Shown: positions 6,917 to 16,350, counted from the stretch's first letter. The stretch is DNA of 41,032 nucleotides from a bacterium (GCA_013360215.1 JABWCP010000029.1:1-41032); one strand, 5' to 3'. Notes: generated by a model from the sequence alone, not told the origin. Translations and numbers: made by a program.

Positions 6917-8050
6917 ATGGAACTTAAGGCTGTATTAAGTCGGTTCCGCCAAATGGTCGGGTTGTCACTGATCGTTGCGGTATTTTCGCTCACTACGGTT
7001 GTTGCGCAAGGAACAACGAATGGAGTAACAATTACTCCGGAACCATTGACACCGTTCACCTTTACTTCGTTTCCTTTAAGCCTTTTGGGTATTGGCGGTT
7101 CCGATGCCAACTTATCTTCATTTAATAATTTCGGGTTGAGATTTGAGAATAATAGCGGATCTGTAAAAATAATAAGAATGGGAATAGACTTAAAAACGTC
7201 TCAAGGGTCGATATTTAATAAGAAATATATGGTGACCCTAACTATTCCCTCCGGTGTGCCGATTTTTGTAGGCGTTCCTCAGATATTGAACGGCAGTTTT
7301 GGTTCTATCAAAGCATCAAACAGGCAATCGATCAGCATCAGCGATGACTTCATGAAACAGATCAAAGGCGGATTTCCCAGCGGTCTTTTCACTTTTGACA
7401 TTAAAGCGGGTCTTGCCAATATTAATACTTATGATGGTCTGGATTATATGGGATCACTCCAGATTCAAGTTCTCGGAAATAGTCCCGTTGAAATCATTTC
7501 TCCGTCTTTTGGTTTTGAATCTGTAGACGGACTTCCTCAATTTGCATGGTCTGCGCAAGGTGCTACGAAATTCTTATTGACCATTGCACGTAAAAAGGGT
7601 TCACAATCGGATGAAGGCGCTATCAAATCTGTGGTACAACGCGCCGTGATCGAATTGGATAATGCTTTTTCATATCAATTACCTTCCGGTGGTCCTTCAA
7701 CCTCCAAAGAAAATAATCTTACTTGGGTACCCGGTTTGGAACCCGGTGATTATGTATTCCAAGTGACAGCTGTTATTCAAGATAATTTCACCGGTAAATC
7801 CCGCAATGTAGACAGCCCGATTCGGGCCTTTACGGTAAAAGAAACTATATCATCAACAGCCGGCCTCAATACGGAAGAAATCCTTGGCCTTTTGAATGAT
7901 GCGGCTAAAGGAGCGGTTAATTTCAAAGATCAACTCAAAGGTTTTAAAGCGGTTTCCATTACTATCAAAGGTAATACAGCAACGATCGATGATCTCCGCA
8001 CCGCTGTACAAAACTTACCGGAAGCGGTAAAATTTGAAATTAAACCGTAA
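6917..8050 (+). CDS. Exported protein with an Ig/fibronectin-like domain, function unknown
   Basis: The ATG at 6917 is chosen because AAGGAGA at 6904-6910 precedes it by six bases and a clear signal peptide follows (residues 1-31, cleavage after 'VVAQ'); the frame is open further upstream from 6869 but that ATG has no ribosome-binding site. The mature 377-residue precursor is beta-rich. Residues about 195-310 look like an Ig or fibronectin III fold ('GLPQFAWSAQGATKFLLTI', then 'LEPGDYVFQVTAV'). The last 55 residues are a small alpha/beta region. No catalytic motif and no sorting domain were seen. It is followed within 42 bases by the FecR-domain gene, so the two probably form an operon under the upstream palindrome. 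Confidence 0.8.
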   Translation: MELKAVLSRFRQMVGLSLIVAVFSLTTVVAQGTTNGVTITPEPLTPFTFTSFPLSLLGIGGSDANLSSFNNFGLRFENNSGSVKIIRMGIDLKTSQGSIFNKKYMVTLTIPSGVPIFVGVPQILNGSFGSIKASNRQSISISDDFMKQIKGGFPSGLFTFDIKAGLANINTYDGLDYMGSLQIQVLGNSPVEIISPSFGFESVDGLPQFAWSAQGATKFLLTIARKKGSQSDEGAIKSVVQRAVIELDNAFSYQLPSGGPSTSKENNLTWVPGLEPGDYVFQVTAVIQDNFTGKSRNVDSPIRAFTVKETISSTAGLNTEEILGLLNDAAKGAVNFKDQLKGFKAVSITIKGNTATIDDLRTAVQNLPEAVKFEIKP

Positions 8051-8092
8051 ACTTAAAGCAAATCTATAAAACAGAATTTGGAGTAAAAATAT

Positions 8093-8770
8093 ATGAAATC
8101 ATTCATGATCAAAATGACGGCGCTTTTGGCCTGTGTAGCTACGGTCATCACGGCGACGTTGTATTTGGCTGAAGCCAATGACGGCAAAGCGGTTGCGATC
8201 GTCGTCAAGTCCACCGGTAAAGCGCAAGCCAAACAAGGAAACAAATGGGTTGACGTGACTAAGGGATCAAGGCTTTTTTCGGGCGATAAAGTGGTAACCA
8301 AAGATGATGGTTTTGCCGCTGTGATGTTTCTTGATGATAAGAGCATTATCAAGCTTAAGCCCAATTCCAATCTCGAAGTTAAAGGCCAATATGAAGGTAA
8401 ATCCATTTCGAAAAACATTGTGATGGACGTCGGTGAACTTTTCGTGAAAGTATCCAAACAAAAAGGTTCTTTCCAAGTTGCAACACCAACCTCAGTCGCT
8501 TCGGTAAAAGGTACAGAATTTTGGGTGATTGAAAACACCAATGGTACAAAAGTTATCGGTATCGAAGGTTTGATCGAAGTTTTGAATAAAGCATCGAATA
8601 AAAAGCAAGACGTTTCGGCCGGTAATACTGCAAATTCGGATAAGTCCGGTAATTTGAACGTAGATACAACCAAGGAAAATGAGATTCCTGAAGACAAAGA
8701 TCTTGAAGAAATTATTATCAAATTTAGAGATAATGATGGCAAAGAAAAAGAAGTTAAGATTAAATACTAA
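8093..8770 (+). CDS. FecR-domain exported protein
   Basis: The 225-residue protein starts with a signal peptide or membrane anchor (residues about 5-28, ending 'AEAN'). Residues about 35-160 match the FecR beta domain: 'GSRLFSGDKVVTKDDGFAAV', 'DKSIIKLKPNSNLEV', then 'FQVATPTSVASVKGTEFWV'. The charged C-terminal tail is Lys/Glu-rich. Classical FecR is an anti-sigma regulator of TonB-dependent signalling, but many FCB proteins carry the domain alone as a periplasmic or cell-wall-associated module. No ECF sigma factor or TonB receptor is nearby, so a classical Fec role is unlikely. A TTGGAG at 8078-8083 supports the start, and a strong terminator follows. Confidence 0.87.
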   Translation: MKSFMIKMTALLACVATVITATLYLAEANDGKAVAIVVKSTGKAQAKQGNKWVDVTKGSRLFSGDKVVTKDDGFAAVMFLDDKSIIKLKPNSNLEVKGQYEGKSISKNIVMDVGELFVKVSKQKGSFQVATPTSVASVKGTEFWVIENTNGTKVIGIEGLIEVLNKASNKKQDVSAGNTANSDKSGNLNVDTTKENEIPEDKDLEEIIIKFRDNDGKEKEVKIKY

Positions 8771-8793
8771 GATTGTAATTTAGAAGTTTTGTA

Positions 8794-8832
8794 AAAAACC
8801 GCTTGACTAAAGAGTCAAGCGGTTTTTTTTTT
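8794..8832 (+). terminator. Strong Rho-independent terminator after the FecR-domain gene
   Basis: A 15-base arm (8794-8808) pairs perfectly with 8813-8827 around a four-base loop; the core is CCGCTTGACT/AGTCAAGCGG. The descending arm runs into a T tract ending at 8832. It separates the two-gene exported-protein operon from the giant T9SS substrate gene. Confidence 0.93.
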
Positions 8833-8876
8833 GACCTTTCTTATTGCCTAACGACGTCATTTCTATTAATTTATCG

Positions 8877-8904
8877 TTTACAAACCATTCTCATGCAGTA
8901 TTAA
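8877..8904 (+). promoter_or_regulatory. Candidate promoter for the T9SS substrate gene
   Basis: TTTACA (8877-8882) and TATTAA (8899-8904) are separated by 16 bases, acceptable sigma-70-like boxes just after a strong terminator. The implied leader of about 65 bases contains a small hairpin (AGACT 8921-8925 with AGTCT 8933-8937) followed by T-rich sequence. The boxes are imperfect and FCB promoters can differ, so this is tentative. Confidence 0.33.
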
Positions 8905-8974
8905 CACTTGGCATTTCTTTAGACTAAAAAAGAGTCTTTTCTTTTTTTTATTTCACTTGGCGAGGAGAGAATTT

Positions 8975-11900
8975 ATGGCACGTTGGATACGTTTGCTTTT
9001 GATGTGTTGTATTGTATCAATACATGCACAAAGTGACTGGGTTAATTTAGGACCTTACGGCGGTGAATTTGATGCAATGGCGATTGATCAAAAAAAACCT
9101 AATTACCTATACATTGGAACCCGTAATGGTCAAATATACAGATCTACAAATTCAGGTCAAACGTGGTCGTTTTTGAACGCACTCGATGGGTCAATATCCA
9201 AACTTGTAGTTGATTCGTCCGATGGCCTGCGTATGTTTGTTGGTCTTCGAGATCGAAGTAACTATAGTCGCGTATTTTACTCTACGGATGGCGGGTTGCA
9301 TTGGGAGAACAATAGCTTATTGTCCTATTACAATGAAGAGATAAAAGATTTTATCATCAATCCGGCCAACAATCTTCAAATGCATTTAGTGACGGCCAAC
9401 CGTTCTGTTCCCTCTGTTAATGGCGGAAAAAGTTTTGTTGGAAATGGTCCGTATTATAACGGAAGTTTCAATTCGCTAGCCTATGATCCTCATGATCCCT
9501 CCAATGTCATGTACGCGGCCGGCCATGATGAGGACTTTGATCTGGCGGTTTTTCAAAGCACTCGCAATGCATGGTCCAACGTACATGCCTACCAATATAT
9601 GCAACCCGGCTGGAAGATAGGAAAAATCCATGCTGAAAACACATTTATAGCCGCCGTATACATATTGATGGGTAATACTGACAGCACCAAAATCTTGAGA
9701 AGCACTGATCAGGGACAAACTTGGACGACCGTCTTTGAAGACGATGTTGCCATGTACCAAGGGAATTTTAGAATCGGGCAATACACATGGTTACATCGCG
9801 GAAAAAACAGCAATGAACATGTTGTTGCTTCGCAAAACGGAGTTTTAAAAACTAATGACGGCGGATTGACATGGTTTCGTATGCGTGACGGTCTGAATAA
9901 TAATTTGGTTTCTGTACGCGGAGGGACATTTGTTCGCTCGCCTCAAGACACCTCAGTGTTTTATTGCAACTACGATAAAGCACCGACAAAATTAACTATC
10001 ACGCCCTATGGATATGTCGCTAATGTCAGCCAATCCATAGGATTTACGGCGCAAGAGATAAAGAAGGTTTATCATTCGATAAACACGTATGTCTATGCAG
10101 AAACCCGGACTCGTGACTTGATATATTCAGATAATTTCGGACAGGATTTCTATTCGTATGGACTTTCTTTAGCTCCGGGGGATGAAATCGTAGGAGGACA
10201 CGGATATTTTGTTACCAAACGAGGGAATTATTTGCAGACCCAAGGTTCTTCATTAGGAAATATAACATTTCCTCCTGGCACCGACTCAGTGGTCGCCGTG
10301 ATCGGTGAAGATGTTTATGCATCAGGATTTTATGAAAGTTATGAATTTGGTTTAACCCAAAGTGTGATGAATAGTGTTGCCAGCGGATTTTTTATGGCGA
10401 AGTATGATTTTGGGCTTGGATCGGTTGCTATGTATACGCCTTCGACGCTGCCTGATATTGCTGTGTCTGCCCCGATGACATCCCTATCCATTGCATTCCG
10501 AAGTTATCAAAGAGATACCGTGGATATCTACGTAGCTTCGTCGATGGGCATAGCTACCACCTATTTTGTTGATGGGGCATTTGGGTCATGGCAAACCATA
10601 ACAAATTTTGACGGTTCATTTGTTGTTAACAAAATCGAATTCCGTGAAACGGAAGCGTTTATTTGGGCTAAAGCACCGGGCGGAGATCGCCTATTCGGAG
10701 GTCATCGTGAGAATGTGAATTCAAATTTCACAATAAATGAGTTGTTTATTCAATTTTCAGGTACCGAATTTGGCCAATCAGAAGTCCATACAATTCATAC
10801 CGGAGTTGATGGCTACTACATGATTAGGAACCGGGTGGACTTTGGCGCAAACGGTGCTGAATATAGTCGCCCCCTGTATAAAGCCGGATTTGGTGATAAC
10901 CCTCACTGGACAGAAATTAGCACTAAGGATTTAGGTAAGTTTAATATTGAGAATGTAATTACGGAATATCGATTTGACCAAAATGCCGTCGTTATCTATG
11001 CGGCGGCCAATAATGGTATATGGACTCTGAAGCAAACAGCCAGCATTGAAATTGATACGATTACGACATTTGCCTCGACGTCAGCCTTGCTGGATTCCAG
11101 TTTTGCGAGGGTGACATATCGTAATTCAGGAACGGCATTTTCCTATATTGAGCGGTTTGAAATAACGGATGATGCGGAGCAGTCCTTTTCGATCGCTGAT
11201 AAAAGTATTACCGATGAAAATGGTATATTGTTCTTGGACATTCGCGCCGAGACGGATTTTTCCGTCATGTTTAAACCTACTTCGAAGGGATTAAAGACAG
11301 CCAATCTAAAATCGTATTATACAGTTCGAGCGTCCAATGGATCAGATAGTACGATAGTTGCGACAACACGTCTCGTCGGCATTGGAAAAACCTCTCAAAT
11401 CGGAACCAATCTGAAAAACGACACACTCAATATCAAAGGCGTTTTACTAAACGCATCGAAAGCACAGACCTTTACCCTGACGAACACCGGCGAAGATATA
11501 TTGACTATCAATGATATTTACTTCGTAAAGCAAGAAGCGTTTTCCTTGGTCAGTGTTAATGGATCTGATAGTGTTTCCCTTGATGTAGTTCCCGGGCGAA
11601 CTTTGGCTTTGTCTATCAATTTTACTCCGCAAGCGGCGCAATCCTACACGGATACATTGATCGTCGAAAGCACGGCGTTTGCGGCCAACAATACGCCCAG
11701 TCCTAAGCACCGTATTGTGATCAAAGGAATTGGTTCTTCGATTCAGATTAGTAATCTGGATAATCTGGGTGCAGCATTGAATCAAGCGTTAACCATAGAA
11801 GTCAGTCTCAGTCAGATCGAAGCATCGGACGTTACAGGGATTCTGCGCTATCGAAAAAGCGGTGATGGTTCGTCAGGCTACAAAAGTAAAACGATGGCCC

Positions 11901-13432
11901 CGGCGGCTTTGCAAACCGGCACTTCTAGCCGATTTACGACAACGATACCTCAGGAGGATATTACACAAAACGGGCTTGAGTTTTATGTGGAATTCACATC
12001 GTCCTCCAGTGTGTCACCGATCCAATACCCTGAAAACGGAGAATTTGAACCGCAGGTGGTTTCTGTGACGATTCCTAATCCTGGATTAAGCAGTAGCGGC
12101 TATGTTTCTTTGCCGGGAGGCACCGATAAAAAGGCTTTTCAGCTTATGTCCTTTCCGCTCAATTTAACCAATAAAACCGTGGGCGGCGCATTTACTCCAA
12201 GTAATATGGGTGAAGCCGGTGTCAAAGGTGATTGGCAAGTATATCGCTATGATAACGACCTCTCTAAATTTATCTCATCTTCAGATCCTGATATTACATT
12301 TGGAAATATCGAGTCGGGAAAATCTTATTTATTGGTTTCCCGTAAACCTAAAACCATCAATAGCGGAGCAGGGAAAACAGTAAAAAAAGAGGATGCCCAT
12401 GTAACGATCCAACCCGGATGGAACATGATTGCGAATCCTTATGCGTTTAGTATTAACTGGTCTGACGTTGCTAATTTTAACGACAATGTGGAATTAACCA
12501 ATATTGTGGTTTTACAAAATGGTCGTTTCAAATATGTTGATGAAGTGGATGTGTACAATCTGAAATTAGAGCCGTGGAAAGGGTACATGTATTATTCTCC
12601 CGAAGAAAACGGCACTTTTACAATCAATTATCCCGCGATCAATTCGGATAATGCATCAGCTTTGCAGAAAAAAGAGATTCGGACAACGGTTGATAAAAAC
12701 GGTTATCGTTTGCAACTAACATTACATGATGACGGCGAAGACATGGTGTTTGAAGCAGGTGCTTCGGAAGATGCGCAAGACGGTGCTGACGGTCATGATA
12801 AAAGAGCGCTTCCTATGCTGATGAAGGATGAGGTATCGCTCCACTGGTTGCATGCGGATCGGAAATTGCAAACGGATATACGCGCCGTTTCACCGGAAGG
12901 TCATATATATACGTTTGAGGTAACTACGGGCGCAGATCGTCGCACGGTATCATTATCCTATTCAGCGACAAATTTGCCTGAAGGTTTTTCGGCACGTATT
13001 GTTGAGATGTCCACCGGTATGGTGCAAACAGGTGAAACGCAGAGCGTAATCGTGCAAAGCGGAAAACCAAAGATGTATAAACTACTGATAGGTACGGAAG
13101 CATTTATTGCAAAAGCACAAGCTGAGATTATTCCGTCACAATTTTCGCTGGCACAAAATTATCCTAATCCATTTAATCCAAGCACCACTTTACGATTTGG
13201 TTTGCCTGAGACATCCTCAGTAAAAATTACGATCTACAATATGTTGGGTCAGCAGGTGCGTACATTGGTCAAACAAGTGATGCCTGCGGCATCGCATGCG
13301 TTGTTATGGGATGGGACCAATGATTTCGGTCAACGCGTGGCCAGCGGTGTATATGTGTATCGTTTAGAAGCAACCGGGCTGGGAAGTAACAAGGTGTTTT
13401 CACAGACCCGTAAAATGACTTTGATTAAATAA
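8975..13432 (+). CDS. Giant secreted Asp-box (BNR) protein with type IX secretion sorting domain
   Basis: The ATG at 8975 follows AGGAGAG at 8963-8969 and opens a signal peptide (residues 1-19, cleavage after 'IHAQ'); the 1485-residue precursor follows. The first 330 residues hold sortilin/photosystem-stability-like Asp-box repeats: 'STNSGQTW' at 57-64, 'STDGGLHW', 'STDQGQTW' and 'TNDGGLTW', suggesting a beta-propeller. Two Ig-like blocks (about 695-790 and 805-910) have the FxxTNTGxxxL pattern of abnormal-spindle/choice-of-anchor domains. Residues about 1387-1485 are a T9SS type A sorting domain ('FSLAQNYPNPFNPSTTLRF', then 'WDGTNDFGQRVASGVYVYRLEA'). It is therefore expected to cross the outer membrane and be attached or released. 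Ligand and enzyme activity are unknown. Confidence 0.9.
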   Translation: MARWIRLLLMCCIVSIHAQSDWVNLGPYGGEFDAMAIDQKKPNYLYIGTRNGQIYRSTNSGQTWSFLNALDGSISKLVVDSSDGLRMFVGLRDRSNYSRVFYSTDGGLHWENNSLLSYYNEEIKDFIINPANNLQMHLVTANRSVPSVNGGKSFVGNGPYYNGSFNSLAYDPHDPSNVMYAAGHDEDFDLAVFQSTRNAWSNVHAYQYMQPGWKIGKIHAENTFIAAVYILMGNTDSTKILRSTDQGQTWTTVFEDDVAMYQGNFRIGQYTWLHRGKNSNEHVVASQNGVLKTNDGGLTWFRMRDGLNNNLVSVRGGTFVRSPQDTSVFYCNYDKAPTKLTITPYGYVANVSQSIGFTAQEIKKVYHSINTYVYAETRTRDLIYSDNFGQDFYSYGLSLAPGDEIVGGHGYFVTKRGNYLQTQGSSLGNITFPPGTDSVVAVIGEDVYASGFYESYEFGLTQSVMNSVASGFFMAKYDFGLGSVAMYTPSTLPDIAVSAPMTSLSIAFRSYQRDTVDIYVASSMGIATTYFVDGAFGSWQTITNFDGSFVVNKIEFRETEAFIWAKAPGGDRLFGGHRENVNSNFTINELFIQFSGTEFGQSEVHTIHTGVDGYYMIRNRVDFGANGAEYSRPLYKAGFGDNPHWTEISTKDLGKFNIENVITEYRFDQNAVVIYAAANNGIWTLKQTASIEIDTITTFASTSALLDSSFARVTYRNSGTAFSYIERFEITDDAEQSFSIADKSITDENGILFLDIRAETDFSVMFKPTSKGLKTANLKSYYTVRASNGSDSTIVATTRLVGIGKTSQIGTNLKNDTLNIKGVLLNASKAQTFTLTNTGEDILTINDIYFVKQEAFSLVSVNGSDSVSLDVVPGRTLALSINFTPQAAQSYTDTLIVESTAFAANNTPSPKHRIVIKGIGSSIQISNLDNLGAALNQALTIEVSLSQIEASDVTGILRYRKSGDGSSGYKSKTMAPAALQTGTSSRFTTTIPQEDITQNGLEFYVEFTSSSSVSPIQYPENGEFEPQVVSVTIPNPGLSSSGYVSLPGGTDKKAFQLMSFPLNLTNKTVGGAFTPSNMGEAGVKGDWQVYRYDNDLSKFISSSDPDITFGNIESGKSYLLVSRKPKTINSGAGKTVKKEDAHVTIQPGWNMIANPYAFSINWSDVANFNDNVELTNIVVLQNGRFKYVDEVDVYNLKLEPWKGYMYYSPEENGTFTINYPAINSDNASALQKKEIRTTVDKNGYRLQLTLHDDGEDMVFEAGASEDAQDGADGHDKRALPMLMKDEVSLHWLHADRKLQTDIRAVSPEGHIYTFEVTTGADRRTVSLSYSATNLPEGFSARIVEMSTGMVQTGETQSVIVQSGKPKMYKLLIGTEAFIAKAQAEIIPSQFSLAQNYPNPFNPSTTLRFGLPETSSVKITIYNMLGQQVRTLVKQVMPAASHALLWDGTNDFGQRVASGVYVYRLEATGLGSNKVFSQTRKMTLIK

Positions 13433-13452
13433 AATAAATTAAGGATAGATTT

Positions 13453-14109
13453 ATGAAGAGGTTTAAAAAAATCATAGCTGTCTTGTTATCGGCTGCTTTT
13501 TGGAATATTCAGGCGGCATTGCTGTTTTCGCATTCTATACACGCACAACAGGGCACCAGGCCATTAGTGGCAGTTCTTGATCTACAGGTTACCGGAGGTA
13601 TTCTCAAATCGGAAGCGCAATCGCTTTCCGACCGTTTACGTGGCGAGATGCAAGGACTAAAGAAATTTGATATCATCGAACGTTCTCAGATGGATGCTTT
13701 GCTTAAGGAACAAGATTTTGCGATGTCTGATATGACGGAAGCCAATGCGGCTAAAGCCGGGAAGTTGCTCAGCGTCGAACAAATCGTAGTGGGTTCCATC
13801 GGTCGTGTTGGTCGTTCATATACGGTGGACGTACGACTGATTGATGTTGTATCCGGTCGCGTCATCACGGCTTCGCAGCAGGATTATAATGGTCCTACCG
13901 AAGGCTTGACACAGGTCATTCGCAATGTCGCACGACAGTTTGCCGGGCTTCCGCCTTTGAAAGTAAGCGTTGCGAGTAATACCAAATGGTGGGTGATGGG
14001 CAGTTTACTTGCTGTTGGCGGCGGTGTGGCGGCTTATATGATGTTGAATAAAAAAGAAAGCGGATCCTCCGGCCCTCCGGCTTTCAGCGATCCACCGGCA
14101 TTGCCGTAA
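13453..14109 (+). CDS. CsgG/LpoB-like exported protein with a C-terminal membrane anchor
   Basis: Residues about 38-165 resemble the CsgG/FlgO/LpoB-type fold: 'PLVAVLDLQVTGG', 'LSDRLRGEMQGLKKFDIIER', 'MDALLKEQ', then 'GKLLSVEQIVVGSIGRVG' and 'VDVRLIDVVSGRV'. The N-terminus is a signal sequence ending near 'IHAQ' without a lipobox Cys. Near residues 178-197 is a hydrophobic helix ('WWVMGSLLAVGGGVAAYMM') followed by a Lys-Lys-Glu and a Pro/Ser-rich tail. Such proteins act in curli-like export, flagellar or cell-envelope complexes; which applies here is unclear. It lies 20 bases after the T9SS substrate gene with a good AAGGA, so the two are likely co-transcribed. Confidence 0.85.
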   Translation: MKRFKKIIAVLLSAAFWNIQAALLFSHSIHAQQGTRPLVAVLDLQVTGGILKSEAQSLSDRLRGEMQGLKKFDIIERSQMDALLKEQDFAMSDMTEANAAKAGKLLSVEQIVVGSIGRVGRSYTVDVRLIDVVSGRVITASQQDYNGPTEGLTQVIRNVARQFAGLPPLKVSVASNTKWWVMGSLLAVGGGVAAYMMLNKKESGSSGPPAFSDPPALP

Positions 14110-14125
14110 TGTCTTCTTGTGAAAT

Positions 14126-14158
14126 AAAAAACCTCGACTGAAATCGAGGTTTTTTATT
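14126..14158. terminator. Bidirectional terminator between convergent genes
   Basis: AAAAAACCTCGA (14126-14137) pairs with TCGAGGTTTTTT (14144-14155) around a six-base loop. The A run on one side and T run on the other let it act in both directions, ending the rightward secreted-protein operon and the leftward AraC-family gene. Confidence 0.9.
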
Positions 14159-14184
14159 TACATAAACACAAATTGATCAGAAAG

Positions 14185-15258
14185 CTAATTGGATTGGTAA
14201 ACGAATTCAGATGGTGTTAAACCGGTTTGCTCTTTGAATATGCGATTAAAAGAGCTTTTACCTGAGAACCCTGAATCTAAAGCTATAGCCAGCAGAGTTT
14301 CTTCGCTGTATCGTTCTCTGAGTTGGTTTTGGGCATCTTTTACACGATACGTATTGACAAACACGTTAAACGTCATCCCGATGTCTTCGCTTAGCAGTGC
14401 AGACAAGCATCGTGCGCTGATACCAAGGCGAGCCGCCACTTCGGTATAACGCAGGTCGGGTTCTCGATATATTTTGTCCTGTTCCATCAGTTTGTATAAT
14501 TGATTTAAAACTTCATGCTTTCTCTCTTTAGAAAGGCTGTTATTTTTTCTCGGCCATAAAGTAAAAAATATTGTTTCCGGGGAAACGAATGAAAGGAATG
14601 CAATAGTGTAAATAATCGTTGCAAAAATCGGTATTGACCAATTACCCCAATGGACAAGCGTTTCTCCGGTGAAAAGAAAGTAAATAGCATTTATAAAATT
14701 GAAAACGACATATCCCATCATAATGCTAAATAAGAATCGGATAATGCGATTGAGTTTAGAATACGCTTCATTTTGTGACAGCAAACGAATGGCCATAGTG
14801 AGGTACATGACATTTTGCAAGACCATTACGACATTTAGAATAATACTCTCTACGGCGAAATCATTGAACTGTGACGGGTCAATTATGTATGCGATTTTCT
14901 TTTGTACATCCCACAAATAGTATGGTGACAAGAGAAGAATCACTCCCAAAAAAGGTAATGCATGCCAAGCGTCTTTGATGACGAATCGATTTTGCTTCTC
15001 GACAAGATTTTTGGCATAAAGATAATAAGCCGGAGCCAGTGCATACCAAAAAGGGACCGAAATGAAGAGCATATGGGGCAGGGTGGAAAAAAGACCGGAG
15101 ATGCGAATCAATTGTTCCAATACGGCACTTGAAAAAATAAGCATCAGGAGCGCAAGACTTTTATTTGCCAAAACGCTTCCTTTTTTGTTAAAAAAAAGAA
15201 CAATGGCGAGAAAAATTCCTTGGCCGAATATGAGCGTGTATATGATGGTCCAAATCAT
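14185..15258 (-). CDS. Membrane-anchored AraC-family transcriptional regulator
   Basis: The 357-residue protein has seven hydrophobic segments in residues about 1-240 and an AraC-type DNA-binding domain in about 255-355. The helix-turn-helix elements are 'RYTEVAARLGISARCLSALL' and 'LLAIALDSGFSGKSSFNRIF', closing with the canonical 'FKEQTGLTPSEF'. Membrane-AraC regulators of this layout are frequent in Bacteroidota and Leptospira-type genomes; the membrane part presumably senses an envelope signal, but no ligand can be inferred. It is divergent from the zinc-ribbon methyltransferase gene and convergent with the secreted-protein operon. Confidence 0.9.
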   Translation of the reverse strand: MIWTIIYTLIFGQGIFLAIVLFFNKKGSVLANKSLALLMLIFSSAVLEQLIRISGLFSTLPHMLFISVPFWYALAPAYYLYAKNLVEKQNRFVIKDAWHALPFLGVILLLSPYYLWDVQKKIAYIIDPSQFNDFAVESIILNVVMVLQNVMYLTMAIRLLSQNEAYSKLNRIIRFLFSIMMGYVVFNFINAIYFLFTGETLVHWGNWSIPIFATIIYTIAFLSFVSPETIFFTLWPRKNNSLSKERKHEVLNQLYKLMEQDKIYREPDLRYTEVAARLGISARCLSALLSEDIGMTFNVFVNTYRVKDAQNQLRERYSEETLLAIALDSGFSGKSSFNRIFKEQTGLTPSEFVYQSN

Positions 15259-15410
15259 AGATTAAGAACTGTATGATAATAATTCAGAAAATTAGATTCT
15301 TATACGATTAGACAATGTTTTTAGTTACAACAAGTTTCTCTTTTTATTTCGTTATATAATTTTTATTCTACAGACAACCAAATACAATTATTATCTATCC
15401 GTTTCTAAAA

Positions 15411-16286
15411 ATGAATATTTGCCCGATTTGTAGTCACAGTACACATCAAAAATGGCCGATGTATTACGAATTTGAATCCCAACATTTCGATCTTTTGCAA
15501 TGTTCATCATGTCGCATTGGATTTGTATCGCCTCAACCTGACGAAAAAACGATTGTACGTATGTACAGTAAGGATTATTTCGAATCGGATTTTAGATGCG
15601 GGCATGAAGATGCATCAGCCTTTAATAAAAAGACGGATCCTGTTCTGCCGGATTGGGCTGAGCAGGTTCACCTTCAACCTGAGTCATCCGTTTTAGAAAT
15701 TGGTTGCGCGACAGGTTATACGCTTAAAGCATTTCATGATGCGGGGCATCATGTCAAAGGGATTGAGATATCCGAAGATGCAGCCCGTCATGCGCGGGAT
15801 GTGTATCACTTGGATGTAGATACGATGGCCGTTCATCAAGCGCAGTTTTCGTCGGAGAAATTTGATCTTATCTATTTGTTGGATGTGTTTGAACATTTGA
15901 CGGATCCTGTTTTACTCCTCAAGCAGGCGTATCAATGGCTGAAACCGGGTGGAACACTGGTGATCGTTATTCCTACGCAAACGAATACACTTTTTTCGCG
16001 ATTTGGTATGACCTTATTTTCGTTAGCCGGCAAACGGGCGCGGATATATATGCCGCCGTATCATCTTTTTGAATACCGACCTTCATCGGTTCGACGTTTG
16101 TTACTTAACCACGGTTTTTCTAAAATAGATATGAAACCGGTGATTATGAAGCCCGGTGAAATTGGTTTGCGCAGCAGCGTTGTTCAAAATACAGCCAAAT
16201 ATGTTTTTCAATGTTTGAATTACCCTCTAACGAAGTTGACGGGACGCTTTGGCGATCGGTTGACCATCATTGCAGTCAAATCTTGA
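15411..16286 (+). CDS. Class I SAM-dependent methyltransferase with N-terminal zinc ribbon
   Basis: Cys4, Cys7, Cys31 and Cys34 form a zinc-ribbon-like CxxC...CxxC at the N-terminus of this 291-residue protein. The methyltransferase core follows with the cofactor loop 'VLEIGCATGYTLKAF' (about residues 94-108), 'IEIS' as the acidic strand, 'FDLIYLLDVFEHLTDP' and 'LKPGGTLVIVIPT'. Proteins of this type are common in polysaccharide, O-antigen and natural-product loci, where they methylate sugars or lipid-linked intermediates; the acceptor is unknown. There is no clear Shine-Dalgarno sequence. It stands alone, 152 bases from a divergent regulator, and is not contiguous with the large glycan cluster. 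Confidence 0.9.
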   Translation: MNICPICSHSTHQKWPMYYEFESQHFDLLQCSSCRIGFVSPQPDEKTIVRMYSKDYFESDFRCGHEDASAFNKKTDPVLPDWAEQVHLQPESSVLEIGCATGYTLKAFHDAGHHVKGIEISEDAARHARDVYHLDVDTMAVHQAQFSSEKFDLIYLLDVFEHLTDPVLLLKQAYQWLKPGGTLVIVIPTQTNTLFSRFGMTLFSLAGKRARIYMPPYHLFEYRPSSVRRLLLNHGFSKIDMKPVIMKPGEIGLRSSVVQNTAKYVFQCLNYPLTKLTGRFGDRLTIIAVKS

Positions 16287-16335
16287 TTATCTACCTTCCA
16301 TTCGATAGTTTTGCCTACCTGTCATAATGCTTTCT

Positions 16336-16350
16336 TATAGTATAGTATAG
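16336..16350 (+). repeat. Three tandem TATAG pentamers upstream of the molybdenum enzyme genes
   Basis: TATAG is repeated three times without interruption directly before the ribosome-binding site of the iron-sulfur subunit gene. TATAGT resembles a -10 box; TTGCCT at 16311-16316 lies 19 bases before the first copy. The array could offer several overlapping -10 registers or vary in copy number. Confidence 0.5.

Noticed and set aside
8093-8770. The FecR-domain protein considered as an anti-sigma factor of a Fec system.
   Set aside because: No ECF sigma factor or TonB-dependent receptor is encoded in the neighbourhood.
10717-10735. A TGTGA...TCACA pair inside the T9SS substrate gene.
   Set aside because: The half-sites are nine bases apart rather than six and lie within coding sequence.
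16336-16350. Tandem repeat considered as a CRISPR or larger repeat array.
   Set aside because: Only three five-base units with no spacers and no cas genes anywhere in the window.
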